In this document: piece by piece, positions 42,332 to 51,515 of the stretch
Numbering within the stretch: position 1 is the first letter of the stretch
Layout: every line of letters starts with the position of its first letter
NCBI GenBank assembly: GCA_910577945.1
Contig: CAJTNI010000003.1
Coordinates: forward strand, 1 to 64,000
Length of the DNA stretch: 64,000 bases
Origin: an uncultured Christensenella sp.
Lineage (GTDB): Bacteria > Bacillota > Clostridia > Christensenellales > Pumilibacteraceae
Direction: 5' to 3'
The notes under the pieces: model-generated
The model's input: only the letters and a program-made list of their open reading frames with translations
Told to the model about the DNA's origin: nothing
Database searches by the model: none
Made by a program: the position numbers and the translations under genes

Positions 42332-43342
42332 CTAAATCTTGACAAGCACTTTGAACGCGCCGCCGTCCGTCGAAAGCTTTTCGTAAACGGTCGGCACGTC
42401 GGCAAAATCTACTACCCCCGCGTATAGGTCGGCGACCGATACGGTGTGATTGGCGAGCATGTTTATCGCCGCGGGATAGTTCTTGCCGCAATCGGTTACG
42501 GTGAGCAGGTGCAAACGCTTTTCGAAAAACGTATTGAGATTGCAATTAAGCTCGGTCTCGTTGAACCTGCCGACAAGCGCGACGTTCCCGTTCGCGACGG
42601 TATAATCGAATACGTTTTGCAGCGGCAAGCCCGCGCCCACAAAATAAGCGCACGCATCCGCCATGTGTCCGCCCGTAAGCGTGATAATCTTTTTGCTTAC
42701 GTCGTCGTTAACGGCGTTAACCGTAAAGTACACGCCCGACTTTTGCGCGAGCGCGAGCATATCCTCGCGCATATCGACCACGATTGGCACTGCCTGATAG
42801 TACATTGCGACCTGCGCGAGGATAAGCCCTACGACCGTCGCGCCCACTATTACTATGTGCTCGCCCTTTTCCACGCCGAGCTTGGAAAGCGTGTTTATCG
42901 CGGTTGCGATATGCTCGATAAAAACCGCCTCCTCGTCCTTTATCCATTCGGGAATTGGGTACACGTCGGACGCGGCGACAACCGAAAAATCGCTCAAAAA
43001 TCCGTCCTCTTTAACGCCGAACAACGCCGCTTTTTCGCACTCGGAAAAACGCGCCTCTTTGCACATTTTACAGGTGTGGCAGCTCGCGTGCGGATACGTG
43101 ACTACGCGATTGCCGCGGGCAATGCGCATTACGTCCGAACCGACCTCGGATACAAACCCCACGTTTTGGCGCACGGGAATAATGGGATATTGCGTTTGCA
43201 GCTTGCCGTTGAACACGGCGACGTCCGCCGCCGATATTCCGCACATTAGGTTTTTGAGCTTGACGCAGGTCGCGCCCACAGGGAGCGCGGACATCTCGTC
43301 CAGCTTGATTATGTGCGGGGAATGTACTCTGTATGCCTTCAT
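42332..43342 (-). CDS. MDR-family zinc-type dehydrogenase with altered catalytic site
   Basis: 336 residues of the medium-chain dehydrogenase/reductase superfamily. The structural-zinc loop is intact (CHTCKMCKEARFSEC) and the catalytic Cys is in LMCGISAADV. The usual GHE motif is replaced by RQN (PVRQNVGFVSEVG), so the second catalytic-zinc ligand appears lost. A Rossmann nucleotide site follows (VIVGATVVGLILAQ). It probably binds NAD(P)H, but the reaction is uncertain; alcohol or polyol oxidation would need the missing ligand to be supplied elsewhere. It stands alone, with no linked pathway genes. The 42176-42331 gap holds no recognised gene. Confidence 0.75.
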   Translation of the reverse strand: MKAYRVHSPHIIKLDEMSALPVGATCVKLKNLMCGISAADVAVFNGKLQTQYPIIPVRQNVGFVSEVGSDVMRIARGNRVVTYPHASCHTCKMCKEARFSECEKAALFGVKEDGFLSDFSVVAASDVYPIPEWIKDEEAVFIEHIATAINTLSKLGVEKGEHIVIVGATVVGLILAQVAMYYQAVPIVVDMREDMLALAQKSGVYFTVNAVNDDVSKKIITLTGGHMADACAYFVGAGLPLQNVFDYTVANGNVALVGRFNETELNCNLNTFFEKRLHLLTVTDCGKNYPAAINMLANHTVSVADLYAGVVDFADVPTVYEKLSTDGGAFKVLVKI

Positions 43343-43596
43343 AAAAGAACTTTTCGGTCGCGCAGATTTTGGGAACTATTGCCGCGAAAACGTGTGCCTG
43401 CGCCGAGAGCGGCGGCTGTCGTTCCCCGATTGACCGTATGATTATTATACCACATAATCGCGTCGATATCAAGTAAATTACGCACGCATATGCGCGCGCT
43501 TATCCGACGCGAAAATCGCCGTCGACCGTCGCAATATCGCAAAATTTGCGCGTAATTCGCGCGTAACAGCGCTTTAAGACGGTTTTACCGCAAAGC

Positions 43597-43617
43597 AAAA
43601 ACCGCCATTACGGCGGC
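43597..43617 (-). terminator. Terminator after the SpoIIQ-like gene
   Basis: CCGCC-ATTAC-GGCGG with a minus-strand T run, 20 bp past the SpoIIQ-like stop. The remaining 43343-43596 interval shows no gene. Confidence 0.65.
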
Positions 43618-43636
43618 TTTGTTACGCAGGAAAAAC

Positions 43637-44245
43637 TTATTTATCTTCGGTCGGCAGCAAGGTATTGGGGTCGACGTACTTCCCGTCCTTTTTCAGTTCG
43701 AGATGCAGGTGCGCGCCCGTTTTGAGCTCCGACATCATGCTGTCGGACGTCGTGCCGAGCTTGTCGCCCGCCTTGACCTTATCGCCCTTTTTAACGGCTA
43801 TATCGTCGCCCAACGACTTGTACACCGAAACGTATCCGTCGGCATGAGTAATCGTGACTACGTTGCCGTCGAGCGTGGTGTGCATTTCCACGTCGGTTAC
43901 GGTGCCGTCCATTATGGCAAGCACGTCGCCCTCGCCGATATAATCGACCGCGGGATGCGTGCGCCACACTTCGAGCGTCTCCCAATACACGAGCTTGTCG
44001 TTTGCGTAGTCAAGCCCGATTGTAGCGCCGTTCATGGGCGCGACGACTTTGGGGTCCGAATCCACGATATCGGAAGGAGGGTTTACCGTCCCGTCCACAG
44101 GTCCGGATTTGGGCAAAGTAAACACCAACGATAATGTAATGACCGCTGCGACGACCAACACAGAGCCGACGATGACAAACGCATGCCAATGCCGTTTGAA
44201 AAAGTTTTTCCTCTTGTCCTTTGTGGTTGACTGGTAAGTTTTCAT
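43637..44245 (-). CDS. spoIIQ: M23/LytM-type membrane peptidase, SpoIIQ-like
   Basis: 202 residues from ATG 44245 behind GGAGGA. A short basic cytoplasmic tail and one transmembrane helix (FVIVGSVLVVAAVITLSLVF) precede an extracytoplasmic LytM domain (HPAVDYIGEGDV, GNVVTITHADGYVSVY, GAHLHLEL). The architecture and length resemble the forespore protein SpoIIQ, which pairs with SpoIIIAH during engulfment. The His-x(3)-Asp and HLH residues suggest that metal binding may be retained, as in clostridial SpoIIQ. A general cell-wall peptidase is the alternative. Confidence 0.72.
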   Translation of the reverse strand: MKTYQSTTKDKRKNFFKRHWHAFVIVGSVLVVAAVITLSLVFTLPKSGPVDGTVNPPSDIVDSDPKVVAPMNGATIGLDYANDKLVYWETLEVWRTHPAVDYIGEGDVLAIMDGTVTDVEMHTTLDGNVVTITHADGYVSVYKSLGDDIAVKKGDKVKAGDKLGTTSDSMMSELKTGAHLHLELKKDGKYVDPNTLLPTEDK

Positions 44246-44354
44246 GTTTTGTTCCTCCGTACCATTGATTATTGCCAACATATATCGGCTTATACGCTTG
44301 CGCACAAAAAATTTTTTTAAGCTTTTTCGGGCGGTAATTCGATTATCTTATCGT

Positions 44355-44747
44355 CTAATAGCACCCCGAGAGCACGGGAGTGCCGACGCTGACAGTCCCG
44401 CCGCTCGCCGCCGCCATTACGTTATAGCGCGTGCCGTCCGCCAGCATCTCGGCGGGCGCGCACACGCGCGGGCTGTATGCGTACACAATGAGTAGCCCGT
44501 CGACTTCCACCGCTTTTACGACCGCAGCGTCCATATCGTCGAGCGCGGCGTAAAGCTCGGTCTCGCCCCCGTCGAAATCCACGCGCACCAACGCGTCGGG
44601 CGCATAGCACACTCCCTCGATTTTGCCTATCGGCGCATTGTCGCGGTACGCGTACGGCTCGCCCAGCGACACGAGCGGGCTGAACCATACGGCGGTGAAA
44701 ATGACCCCGACCAGCAATAAAAAAACGACGGCATAAAGCTTTTTCAT
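44355..44747 (-). CDS. Hypothetical exported or membrane-anchored protein
   Basis: 130 residues with one N-terminal hydrophobic helix (LYAVVFLLLVGVIFTAVWF), which is either a signal or an anchor. The remainder is a small soluble domain with conserved-looking YAYSPRVCAP and SGGTVSVGTPVLSGCY motifs and three Cys. It lies 109 bp before the SpoIIQ-like gene in the same direction. No family is recognised. Confidence 0.6.
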   Translation of the reverse strand: MKKLYAVVFLLLVGVIFTAVWFSPLVSLGEPYAYRDNAPIGKIEGVCYAPDALVRVDFDGGETELYAALDDMDAAVVKAVEVDGLLIVYAYSPRVCAPAEMLADGTRYNVMAAASGGTVSVGTPVLSGCY

Positions 44748-44849
44748 GCCGTCGATTATTGACCTAGTATGCGTTTTTTATTCGCGCCCGAGCGCGTGGC
44801 GACAACGCGATTTAACGCGCCCGTCCCGCCCGCCGCCGCGCGACAAAAA

Positions 44850-44880
44850 ACGACCTCGCGAGTTACGTTCGCGAGGTCGT
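44850..44880 (-). terminator. Terminator after the GT80-like gene
   Basis: ACGACCTCGCGA (44850-44861) and TCGCGAGGTCGT (44869-44880) form a 12-bp stem with a minus-strand T tail, 72 bp after the stop at 44953. Confidence 0.8.
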
Positions 44881-44952
44881 ATGTTGTGACGCATCTAATC
44901 GAGCGTTCACCGTTTAGTATTCAAAAACATTCTATTATCGCCGATATGCGAT

Positions 44953-46518
44953 TTACGCCGCCTTCCAATAGAACTTAGGGCTGCCGAATGCGCCGTCGTT
45001 GTAAAGCTGCTTGGACAGCACGGAAAGAGCGTCGGCGTTTTGCGCAATAAAGAATTCGGTGTTGCCCTGCGGCACAGCCATGAACAACGACGAGTCGAAC
45101 CCGCCCAGCTTGGCGTCGCCGTACACCCAAGTAATTACCTCCATGGGAAGTCGCCCGGGTAAAATTTTGACGGCGTTATCCTCCAACACCTTTTTGGTGA
45201 GCGGCAAATCGTCGCCCGGCTCTACCGCCGACGGGTGCGGCTTGTAAAGGATATTGTATCCGTCGTAGTCGGCAATAATGCGTTCGAGCAGTTCCGCGAA
45301 CTCCGCGTCGGTAAAGTAGCGGCTCGTAAACGGATTTGCACCCGTAATAATCAGATATTCGCCGTCCTTATCGAAATATTCCTTGTCAAACGTAGCCTTG
45401 TCGAGATTGCAAATTTTGAGGAACTTTTCCTTTTGCGCGTCGGTTAACGCGGCATACATAGCGTCGGGGGACATTTTGGGCATATTCGCCTTGTCTATCT
45501 CCGCCTGCACTTTGGGGTCGGCACTTTTAAGCGTTTCGGGATACCCGCACCACATTTCCACATTGTCGCGCTGTGCTGCGATTATTGCCATTTCGCTCAT
45601 ATCGGCGGCTTTGGTATAACTGGATTTTATCGTGCGGTCTCCCACCGTTATACTGAACTGTCCGTTACCCGTTGAAACAAAGTTCCCCATCATTGCGGCG
45701 TCCACCGCCTGATTGTAAATATTTTTATTTTCGTTCCACTTCTCGATACTTCCGTCGTTCCTGTACGGGAAAGCGTTACAATAAGTCAACGAGCCGTCGG
45801 AAACCAATTTTACCTCGTATCTGCTTGTCGGAACTCTATACTGCATAAACGAAAACAATTCCAAATGAGTCAATGTATCGCCGATAAACAATCTGAAATA
45901 GCTGTTTTCATCGTCATTTGCTATACGCGCCATCCTTCGCTTTGCTTCCAGAAAATCGTCATCGTCGGAACCGTTTATCTTATAAATAAATCTGTCGTCG
46001 TCCAACTCGTCTATATTAAGAGTGTCGCTACGCGTAAACACGAGCATCGATTTATAATCGTTGGAAACCATATCGAGCGCACAATACAATACGGGCAGCG
46101 TTGCGTTTACCCAATAGCAGTTATACATATTGCGCACCTTGACAGTGCGCTTTGCCACCGTGTGATTGCCTTTGTCGTCGTTTACGTAATACGTTATTTC
46201 GTAATCGCCGCACTCGTCGAAAGTAACCTCGCCGTCGTCGACGTGCGCCGCCGCAGGCAATACGTACCGCACCTTCTCCGTCAAGTTCTCCTGCGTATCG
46301 TCGTCGAAATCGTATACGGCGGTAACGCCGTCCATGACGTCGAACGATTCGGTCGCCCTATCGATAATAATATCGTCAAGACCGTCAAAAGCAACGTTAT
46401 TATAATCAGCCATGGGGGGCGGAGTTTCCTCCGGTTTTTCATTACACGCAGCCAAGCCGAAAGAACAAGCGAAAGCAGTCGCCGCACAACACAAAACAGC
46501 CGTAAGTTTTTTATTCAT
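44953..46518 (-). CDS. Lipoprotein resembling GT80 sialyltransferases
   Basis: 521 residues. A lipoprotein signal (lipobox LAAC, Cys25) is followed by an Ig-like domain (about 45-130). The remainder (about 135-520) resembles bacterial GT80 sialyltransferases of Photobacterium and Pasteurella: an Asp-Gly site in FPYRNDGSIEKW (Asp255), LTDAQKEKFLKICNLDKATF, the KPHPS motif (His428, matching the KGHP site), Glu460 in GRLPMEV and the double Ser in GFDSSLF (476-477). In those enzymes these residues bind CMP-sialic acid. A sialyltransferase-like protein anchored outside the cell would be unexpected in a Clostridia-type genome. CMP-sialic acid genes are not in this window. Confidence 0.68.
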   Translation of the reverse strand: MNKKLTAVLCCAATAFACSFGLAACNEKPEETPPPMADYNNVAFDGLDDIIIDRATESFDVMDGVTAVYDFDDDTQENLTEKVRYVLPAAAHVDDGEVTFDECGDYEITYYVNDDKGNHTVAKRTVKVRNMYNCYWVNATLPVLYCALDMVSNDYKSMLVFTRSDTLNIDELDDDRFIYKINGSDDDDFLEAKRRMARIANDDENSYFRLFIGDTLTHLELFSFMQYRVPTSRYEVKLVSDGSLTYCNAFPYRNDGSIEKWNENKNIYNQAVDAAMMGNFVSTGNGQFSITVGDRTIKSSYTKAADMSEMAIIAAQRDNVEMWCGYPETLKSADPKVQAEIDKANMPKMSPDAMYAALTDAQKEKFLKICNLDKATFDKEYFDKDGEYLIITGANPFTSRYFTDAEFAELLERIIADYDGYNILYKPHPSAVEPGDDLPLTKKVLEDNAVKILPGRLPMEVITWVYGDAKLGGFDSSLFMAVPQGNTEFFIAQNADALSVLSKQLYNDGAFGSPKFYWKAA

Positions 46519-46701
46519 GACACTCTCCTATCGATATTTAGTATGCGAAATACGCACAAAACTAAACTTATTATAATGTAATATAGTCGCAAAGTCAACC
46601 ATAATTCGACAAATATCGCAAAATTTAAACCGCGCTTGGAAAAGCAGTGCGCCATCGCACAGCCTATTGCGCGGCACTTACATATTTATGTCGCGCAACA
46701 G

Positions 46702-46738
46702 AAAAATGCGCCGCAAGCTTTGCCGCGACGCATTTTTT
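46702..46738. terminator. Terminator after the hydrogenase operon
   Basis: AAAAATGCG (46702-46710) pairs with CGCATTTTT (46729-46737), with T runs on both strands, 74 bp past the hydrogenase stop at 46812. Confidence 0.75.
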
Positions 46739-46811
46739 ACCCCGTTATACATAACGCGCGAGAACCGTTGACGGTCGACGCAAACGCCGTATACTCTATC
46801 TATTACTCGGA

Positions 46812-48296
46812 TTACTTTTTCGGCTTGTCTTTGGCTGCCGCCGCCTCGACGGTCTCGTCCTTGACCTTCGCGCCGACGAGGTCGTACAGCTTGACGGTGT
46901 TCTCTACCGAAACCTCCTTCGCCTTTTCTCCGTACTTGTTTACGTCGGTGAGGCTCTTCGGTCCGTGGTGCAGACACAGCGCGCCGTTTACGCAGCCGCC
47001 GTCGCACGCCATACCCTCGAAGAAATTAAACGGCGAACGCCCCGCGCGCAGCAGCATGAGCTGCTTTTTGCATTCGTCCAGCCCGCTCATGGCGACGGGC
47101 TTTGCCTCGAACCCGCGCTTTGCGGCGAGCTCGGTCACGCCCTCGACGATACCGCCCGAGCGCGCGAAAATTCTGCCGTAGTACGACGCGTTGTTGAGCG
47201 CGGTGTCCTCCAAGGTGGACACGTCGATTTCGCGCGCGTCCAAGAACGCCTGCAATTCCTCGAACGACAGCACGCAGTCGATAAAGTCCTTCGCCTTGTC
47301 CGACTTGAACTCGAATTTTTTAGCCGTGCACGGTCCTACGAAAACGACCTTCGCGGTGCTGTCCATCGCCTTAATCAGCCGCCCCGCCATTACCATGGGC
47401 GACGGCGTGGACGATATGTATTTTGCCAAATCGGGGAAATTGGTTTCTATGTACTTGACGAACGCGGGACAGCACGAGGTAGTGAGCGTGCCGCGCTCGC
47501 CCAGCTCGTCCGCCTCCACGTCGAGCGTTTTGTCCGCACCGAGCGCGGTTTCTATCACTTGGAAGAACCCGAGCTTGCCCATGCCCGTTATTACCTGCTC
47601 TATACGCGCGTAATTGAACTGCGCGACGATGGCGGGCGCGATTATGGCGTACACCTTGTACTTGGTGTTGTTTTCCGAATTTTTGAGTATGTCGAGCGCG
47701 TCGAGAATGTACGACTTGTCCGCCACCGCGCCGAACGGGCATTGATAGACGCACGCGCCGCAGCCGACGCATTTATCGTTGTTTATTTCCGCTTTTTTGG
47801 ACGCGTTGACGGTGATTGCGCCCGCCTTGCAGCTGTTCACGCACGGGCGCTTTTGCAGCACCAACGCGTTGTACGGGCACGCCTGCGTGCACTTGCCGCA
47901 CTCGATACATTTTTCCTTGTCCACGACGGCGTGCTTATCCTTGATTGTAATCGCGTTCTTGGGGCACACCTCGGCGCAGCGGTGCGTTATGCAGCCGCGA
48001 CAGGCGGGAGTCACGAATATGCCGTCTACGGGGCACTCGTCGCACGCGATGTCGATAACCTCGACAACGTTGGGGTTGTCCTTATTGCCGCCCATGGCGA
48101 GCTTTAACCGCTCTTGCAGAATGGCGCGCTCCTTGTAAACGCAGCACCGAAGACTCGCCTCGGGTCCGGGCATTATCCTGATAGGAATGTCGTGGAATAT
48201 CTCGTTGTTCAAGCCCTTGTCGTACGCCTTTATCAATTCCTTGATAACCTTGTATTTGAGCTGCTGAACTGCGGTATCGAAAAGTCTGGTTTTCAT
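46812..48296 (-). CDS. [FeFe]-hydrogenase catalytic protein, group B-like
   Basis: 494 residues from ATG 48296. The N-terminal region holds clustered Cys for several [4Fe-4S] sites (CDECPVDG, CRGCITHRCAEVCP, CIECGKCTQACP, CVGCGACVYQCP). The H-cluster domain has the motifs TSCCPAFVKYI, FVGPCTAKKFE and EGMACDGGCVNG. It should make or oxidise H2 with ferredoxin as partner in the cytoplasm. Sequence and N-terminal cluster layout fit the monomeric group B type. It is last in an operon after a [2Fe-2S] protein, a sensory hydrogenase and a PP2C phosphatase. The HydE, HydF and HydG maturases are not in the window. Confidence 0.9.
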   Translation of the reverse strand: MKTRLFDTAVQQLKYKVIKELIKAYDKGLNNEIFHDIPIRIMPGPEASLRCCVYKERAILQERLKLAMGGNKDNPNVVEVIDIACDECPVDGIFVTPACRGCITHRCAEVCPKNAITIKDKHAVVDKEKCIECGKCTQACPYNALVLQKRPCVNSCKAGAITVNASKKAEINNDKCVGCGACVYQCPFGAVADKSYILDALDILKNSENNTKYKVYAIIAPAIVAQFNYARIEQVITGMGKLGFFQVIETALGADKTLDVEADELGERGTLTTSCCPAFVKYIETNFPDLAKYISSTPSPMVMAGRLIKAMDSTAKVVFVGPCTAKKFEFKSDKAKDFIDCVLSFEELQAFLDAREIDVSTLEDTALNNASYYGRIFARSGGIVEGVTELAAKRGFEAKPVAMSGLDECKKQLMLLRAGRSPFNFFEGMACDGGCVNGALCLHHGPKSLTDVNKYGEKAKEVSVENTVKLYDLVGAKVKDETVEAAAAKDKPKK

Positions 48297-48348
48297 GTTT
48301 ACTCCGTATGTCGCCCGCACGTAAGCCGAGCGGGCGGTGATTGTTGTG

Positions 48349-49509
48349 TCAGTTGTAACGCACGTTGACGGTCTTGCCCATTTTGCGCAGGTTTTCCGCC
48401 AAGTGGTCGATTAGTTTTAATTTCATCGTGGTTTCTATCGGCAAGCCCGAATGCGCCTCGTTGACCGACTGTCCGACGAAAAAGTCCAGGTCGGTCGAGC
48501 CCTCGAAAAGCAGCTTGGACAGCAGCGTCGCGCCGTCGCGCTTATCGAACTGCTTGCCCTTGTAGTCGTGCGGGTCGAGGTACTTTTCGGAAAGCTCCAA
48601 CACTCGCCGCAGCGTGATTACGCCCTCGGTCGTAAGGTCTATGCCGTCGATATACCCTATCGGCGGGATATCGCGGTCGGGGAAATCGCAGCTCGTGCTC
48701 ACCTGCTTGCCGAGATTGCGCGCCACTATCTGCGAGCTTGTGCCGCCGCACACCGCCTTTTTGCCGGGCAACGCCATAAACTGCCCGACGTACTTTTCGT
48801 CGTCGCACTTGTTTATCGGCGGCCCGACGAAAACGGACGTATGCGCGTGCTCCCGCACCTTTATGCCGAGCACCGTCGTATCGTCGCCGGGCATATCCAT
48901 GTACAGCTCGTTGCACTCGCCCGCCAGCGCGGCGGAAATGGCGCACGCCGACATGTCGGGCTTGACCGCGCGCCGCAGGTAGTCCTTAATCTGCGGTCGC
49001 TCCCACCCGAAATTCATAAGCATGCCAATGCCCGCGTGCTCCACGCCGTCGCTGGTGATGACCAAAGCGTCGTTTGCGCGCAGGTCGAGCGCGGTGGTGT
49101 ACACGTTTTTGCCGCACACAACCGACTTTTCGCGCGGGAGGTCCCGCACCTCGCCGCCGCGCAGCAGCAGCGCCGCGGGGTTGTCGAACTCCAACAGCTC
49201 GCCCTTGCCCTCGCGGTTGATATGGCAAACAGAGAACGTGGCGTACGCGACCTGACGCACCTTGCATACGGGCAGCGACGCGATAAGCGTTTCGATACAA
49301 TCCTTAATCGGCACGCCCGCCGACAGCATTGTGCAAAGTATCTTGGACGACAGCGTGGCGAGTATGTTCGCCTTGACGCCGCTGCCCATGCCGTCGCACA
49401 GCACCGCGGTAAGCCACTCGCCGCTCTGCGCGCATTCGACGCGGTCGCCGCAAAGCTCTTCGCCGACGTGATTCAGCGAGGTATAACCTCTGTCGATAAA
49501 GTAACTCAA
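48349..49509 (-). CDS. SpoIIE/PP2C-type serine phosphatase
   Basis: 386 residues. The N-terminal PP2C-like domain carries the metal-binding Asp22 (GDRVE), Asp39 (LCDGMGSGVKA), VITSDGVEHAG and PGDDTTVLGIKV. The region after about residue 230 (GPPINKCDDEKYVGQF, GGTSSQIVARNLG) is a separate conserved domain of unknown role found in such hydrogenase-linked phosphatases. It overlaps the sensory hydrogenase gene by 4 bp, so it is probably the output of that sensor, acting on phosphoserine or phosphothreonine proteins. Confidence 0.85.
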   Translation of the reverse strand: MSYFIDRGYTSLNHVGEELCGDRVECAQSGEWLTAVLCDGMGSGVKANILATLSSKILCTMLSAGVPIKDCIETLIASLPVCKVRQVAYATFSVCHINREGKGELLEFDNPAALLLRGGEVRDLPREKSVVCGKNVYTTALDLRANDALVITSDGVEHAGIGMLMNFGWERPQIKDYLRRAVKPDMSACAISAALAGECNELYMDMPGDDTTVLGIKVREHAHTSVFVGPPINKCDDEKYVGQFMALPGKKAVCGGTSSQIVARNLGKQVSTSCDFPDRDIPPIGYIDGIDLTTEGVITLRRVLELSEKYLDPHDYKGKQFDKRDGATLLSKLLFEGSTDLDFFVGQSVNEAHSGLPIETTMKLKLIDHLAENLRKMGKTVNVRYN

Positions 49510-51206
49510 CTGTTCTTTTCCTTTAACATTGCGTCTTTTAGCTTCAAAAGCGCGATTTTGGTCTCGGCGGTGGTTTCGCCGAGCAGCGACGCGATTTCCT
49601 GCGCCACGCGCATTTGCTTTTCGATGACGGTGGTCGTGACGTCGAGCGTTTCCGCTTTGACCTTGTCGAGCTCCGCGTCGAAATTGACCTTGTCGGTAAC
49701 GTCGGTCAAAACGACGAGAATGGCTTTCTCGTTGACAAGCGGCACTATGTTCAAATCGACGAACTTACCCGTCTTTTCCAGCCTGATTTTGCTCGCCTGC
49801 GCCGCCCTGCCGCTCTCCGCCGCCTTGAACACCGCCGACGGGTCGAAGCAGTCGAATATGTACTCGGGCGCGCCTATGCCGATAAGCTGTTCGGCTTTGC
49901 GGTTAATCTCGGAAATTTTGAGGTCGCCGTCGCAAACGATTATGCCGTTGGGGCTGTTCTCGATAATCACGTTGCCCATGGACTCCGCTTTTTCGCGCAT
50001 GTACGGCACGCACATTTCCACCTCGGCGTAACCGTTGACGACCGCCCACGCCTTTTCGCGGCATGTGGAATATCCGCACGCGCCGCAGTTGAGCTCGTCG
50101 CTCGGCTTGTGCTTGCCCGTGCGCGCGAGTATGGATTTGATTTCCGCGTCGTCGGGAATACGGTCGCCCGCCGCAATGGGCTTGCGCACGTTGACAAGCG
50201 ACGGGTAATCGACTACGGCGTCGCGCACGGAATTATTGGTGTAATTGCGCACCTGCACGTTAGCTTCCACCGTGCCGCCCTTGTGCTTGATTGCGCACGG
50301 TCCGCTGACGCACGCGCCGTCGCACGCGTTGATTTCCAGAAATATGCCCTTGACGCTCTTTAAGTCGTTGAGGGCGTCCGCAAGCCGCGAAACGCCGTCC
50401 ACCGCTATGTACTCGTAGCCGCCGGGCAAAGCGTCGAACGACTTGATAACGCCGCGCGATATCGGGTAGAACTTGGCTTGCATGCTGTCGCCGCTTGCCG
50501 CCGCAACCTCCGCGCCGTCGCATTGCGAGCACGCCGCGGCGGGCGCGAACGACTCGCCGATTGCCTTGCCTTGCAGCATTGCGGCAAGCTCCTCGAACGT
50601 GAGCGCACCGGCGATTATGCCGCTTTCCTTAGCCTCGCGCTTTTTGGCAATGCACGGACCGATAAAGACTATATCGGATTTCGGGTAGCGCGATTTGAGT
50701 ATTTTGGCATGCGCGACCATGGGCGAATCGACGGGCGCGAGGTATTCGAGCACGTCGGTGTGATACAGCTGAATGGCGCGGTTAACCGCGGGGCACGCCG
50801 ACGTGATAAAGTTTTCGTACTTGCCGCTTTGCAGCAGCTTTTTGTATTCCGCAGTGACCGCCGCCGCGCCCTCCGCCGTCTCGAACGCGTCGGTAAACCC
50901 GAGCGCTTTGAGCGCGGCGCGCATGGGCTCGAACGAAGTAAGCCCGAACGAAGAAACGAACGACGGCGCTACCGACGCGATTACCCCGCCCTTGCTCTTT
51001 GCCAAAAGCTGAGTAATGGTCTGCGTATCGTCGTGCACGCGCTTGGCGTTTTGCGGACATACGTGAGTGCAATGCCCGCACAGTATGCAACGGCTTTCGA
51101 TTATTTTGGCCTGACCGTTGCGCGCGTCGATTGCCTTAACGGGGCACGACCGCAAACACTTATAGCAGTTTTTGCAGTTGGCTTTTTGAAAATCGAGATA
51201 GAACAT
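49506..51206 (-). CDS. Sensory [FeFe]-hydrogenase with PAS domain (HydS-like)
   Basis: 566 residues. Two N-terminal ferredoxin-type sites (CKNCYKCLRSCP, CILCGHCTHVCP) are followed by an H-cluster domain with altered motifs: TSACPAV replaces TSCCP, then FIGPCIAKKRE and NACDGACVSGPC. A 4Fe-4S cluster domain (CGACGYSTC) and a PAS domain (about 420-510, NVIIENSPNGIIVCDGD) follow, with a helical end. This architecture matches group C sensory hydrogenases, thought to sense H2 rather than turn it over. The next gene encodes a PP2C phosphatase (4-bp overlap), suggesting H2-dependent signalling. Confidence 0.88.
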   Translation of the reverse strand: MFYLDFQKANCKNCYKCLRSCPVKAIDARNGQAKIIESRCILCGHCTHVCPQNAKRVHDDTQTITQLLAKSKGGVIASVAPSFVSSFGLTSFEPMRAALKALGFTDAFETAEGAAAVTAEYKKLLQSGKYENFITSACPAVNRAIQLYHTDVLEYLAPVDSPMVAHAKILKSRYPKSDIVFIGPCIAKKREAKESGIIAGALTFEELAAMLQGKAIGESFAPAAACSQCDGAEVAAASGDSMQAKFYPISRGVIKSFDALPGGYEYIAVDGVSRLADALNDLKSVKGIFLEINACDGACVSGPCAIKHKGGTVEANVQVRNYTNNSVRDAVVDYPSLVNVRKPIAAGDRIPDDAEIKSILARTGKHKPSDELNCGACGYSTCREKAWAVVNGYAEVEMCVPYMREKAESMGNVIIENSPNGIIVCDGDLKISEINRKAEQLIGIGAPEYIFDCFDPSAVFKAAESGRAAQASKIRLEKTGKFVDLNIVPLVNEKAILVVLTDVTDKVNFDAELDKVKAETLDVTTTVIEKQMRVAQEIASLLGETTAETKIALLKLKDAMLKEKNS

Positions 51207-51209
51207 AGC

Positions 51210-51455
51210 TTACCCGACCATAGGGAGAATTTCGTTTACGAACTTCTCCTCCGCATTCGCGCCGTTGACGTCGAGCACATAGCTTGCGTCCGCCTTGACC
51301 GCCACACCGTTAGAGCAACGCCCCAAGCAAAAGCAAGCGCGAAGCTCGATTTTGTCCGCCACGCCGTGCTTTTCGATAAGACGCTTGAACGTCTCGATTA
51401 CGTCGTACGAGCCTTTGAGATGGCACGAGCTGCCGACACATACGCTGAGTATCAT
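51210..51455 (-). CDS. Thioredoxin-like [2Fe-2S] ferredoxin (NuoE/HoxE type)
   Basis: 81 residues with the four Cys of the thioredoxin-like [2Fe-2S] fold: CVGSSCHLKG and ACFCLGRCSNG. It stands 3 bp ahead of the sensory hydrogenase gene and is first in the operon, so it likely supplies or receives electrons for one of the two hydrogenases. Confidence 0.9.
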   Translation of the reverse strand: MILSVCVGSSCHLKGSYDVIETFKRLIEKHGVADKIELRACFCLGRCSNGVAVKADASYVLDVNGANAEEKFVNEILPMVG

Positions 51456-51482
51456 AAATTATTTTCTCCTATTAAGATTAAG

Positions 51483-51515
51483 CGGCGTAAAAATACCGTG
51501 AATATTGTTACGCCG
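51483..51515. terminator. Hairpin between the operon start and the repeat element
   Basis: CGGCGTAA (51483-51490) pairs with TTACGCCG (51508-51515). It lies upstream of the ferredoxin gene and 400 bp past the kinase gene, so it could terminate the kinase/adhE transcript. The T tract is poor. Confidence 0.4.

Noticed and set aside
48451..50031. Long plus-strand frame over the phosphatase and sensory hydrogenase genes
   Set aside because: Crosses two well-supported minus-strand genes and has an antisense-type composition.
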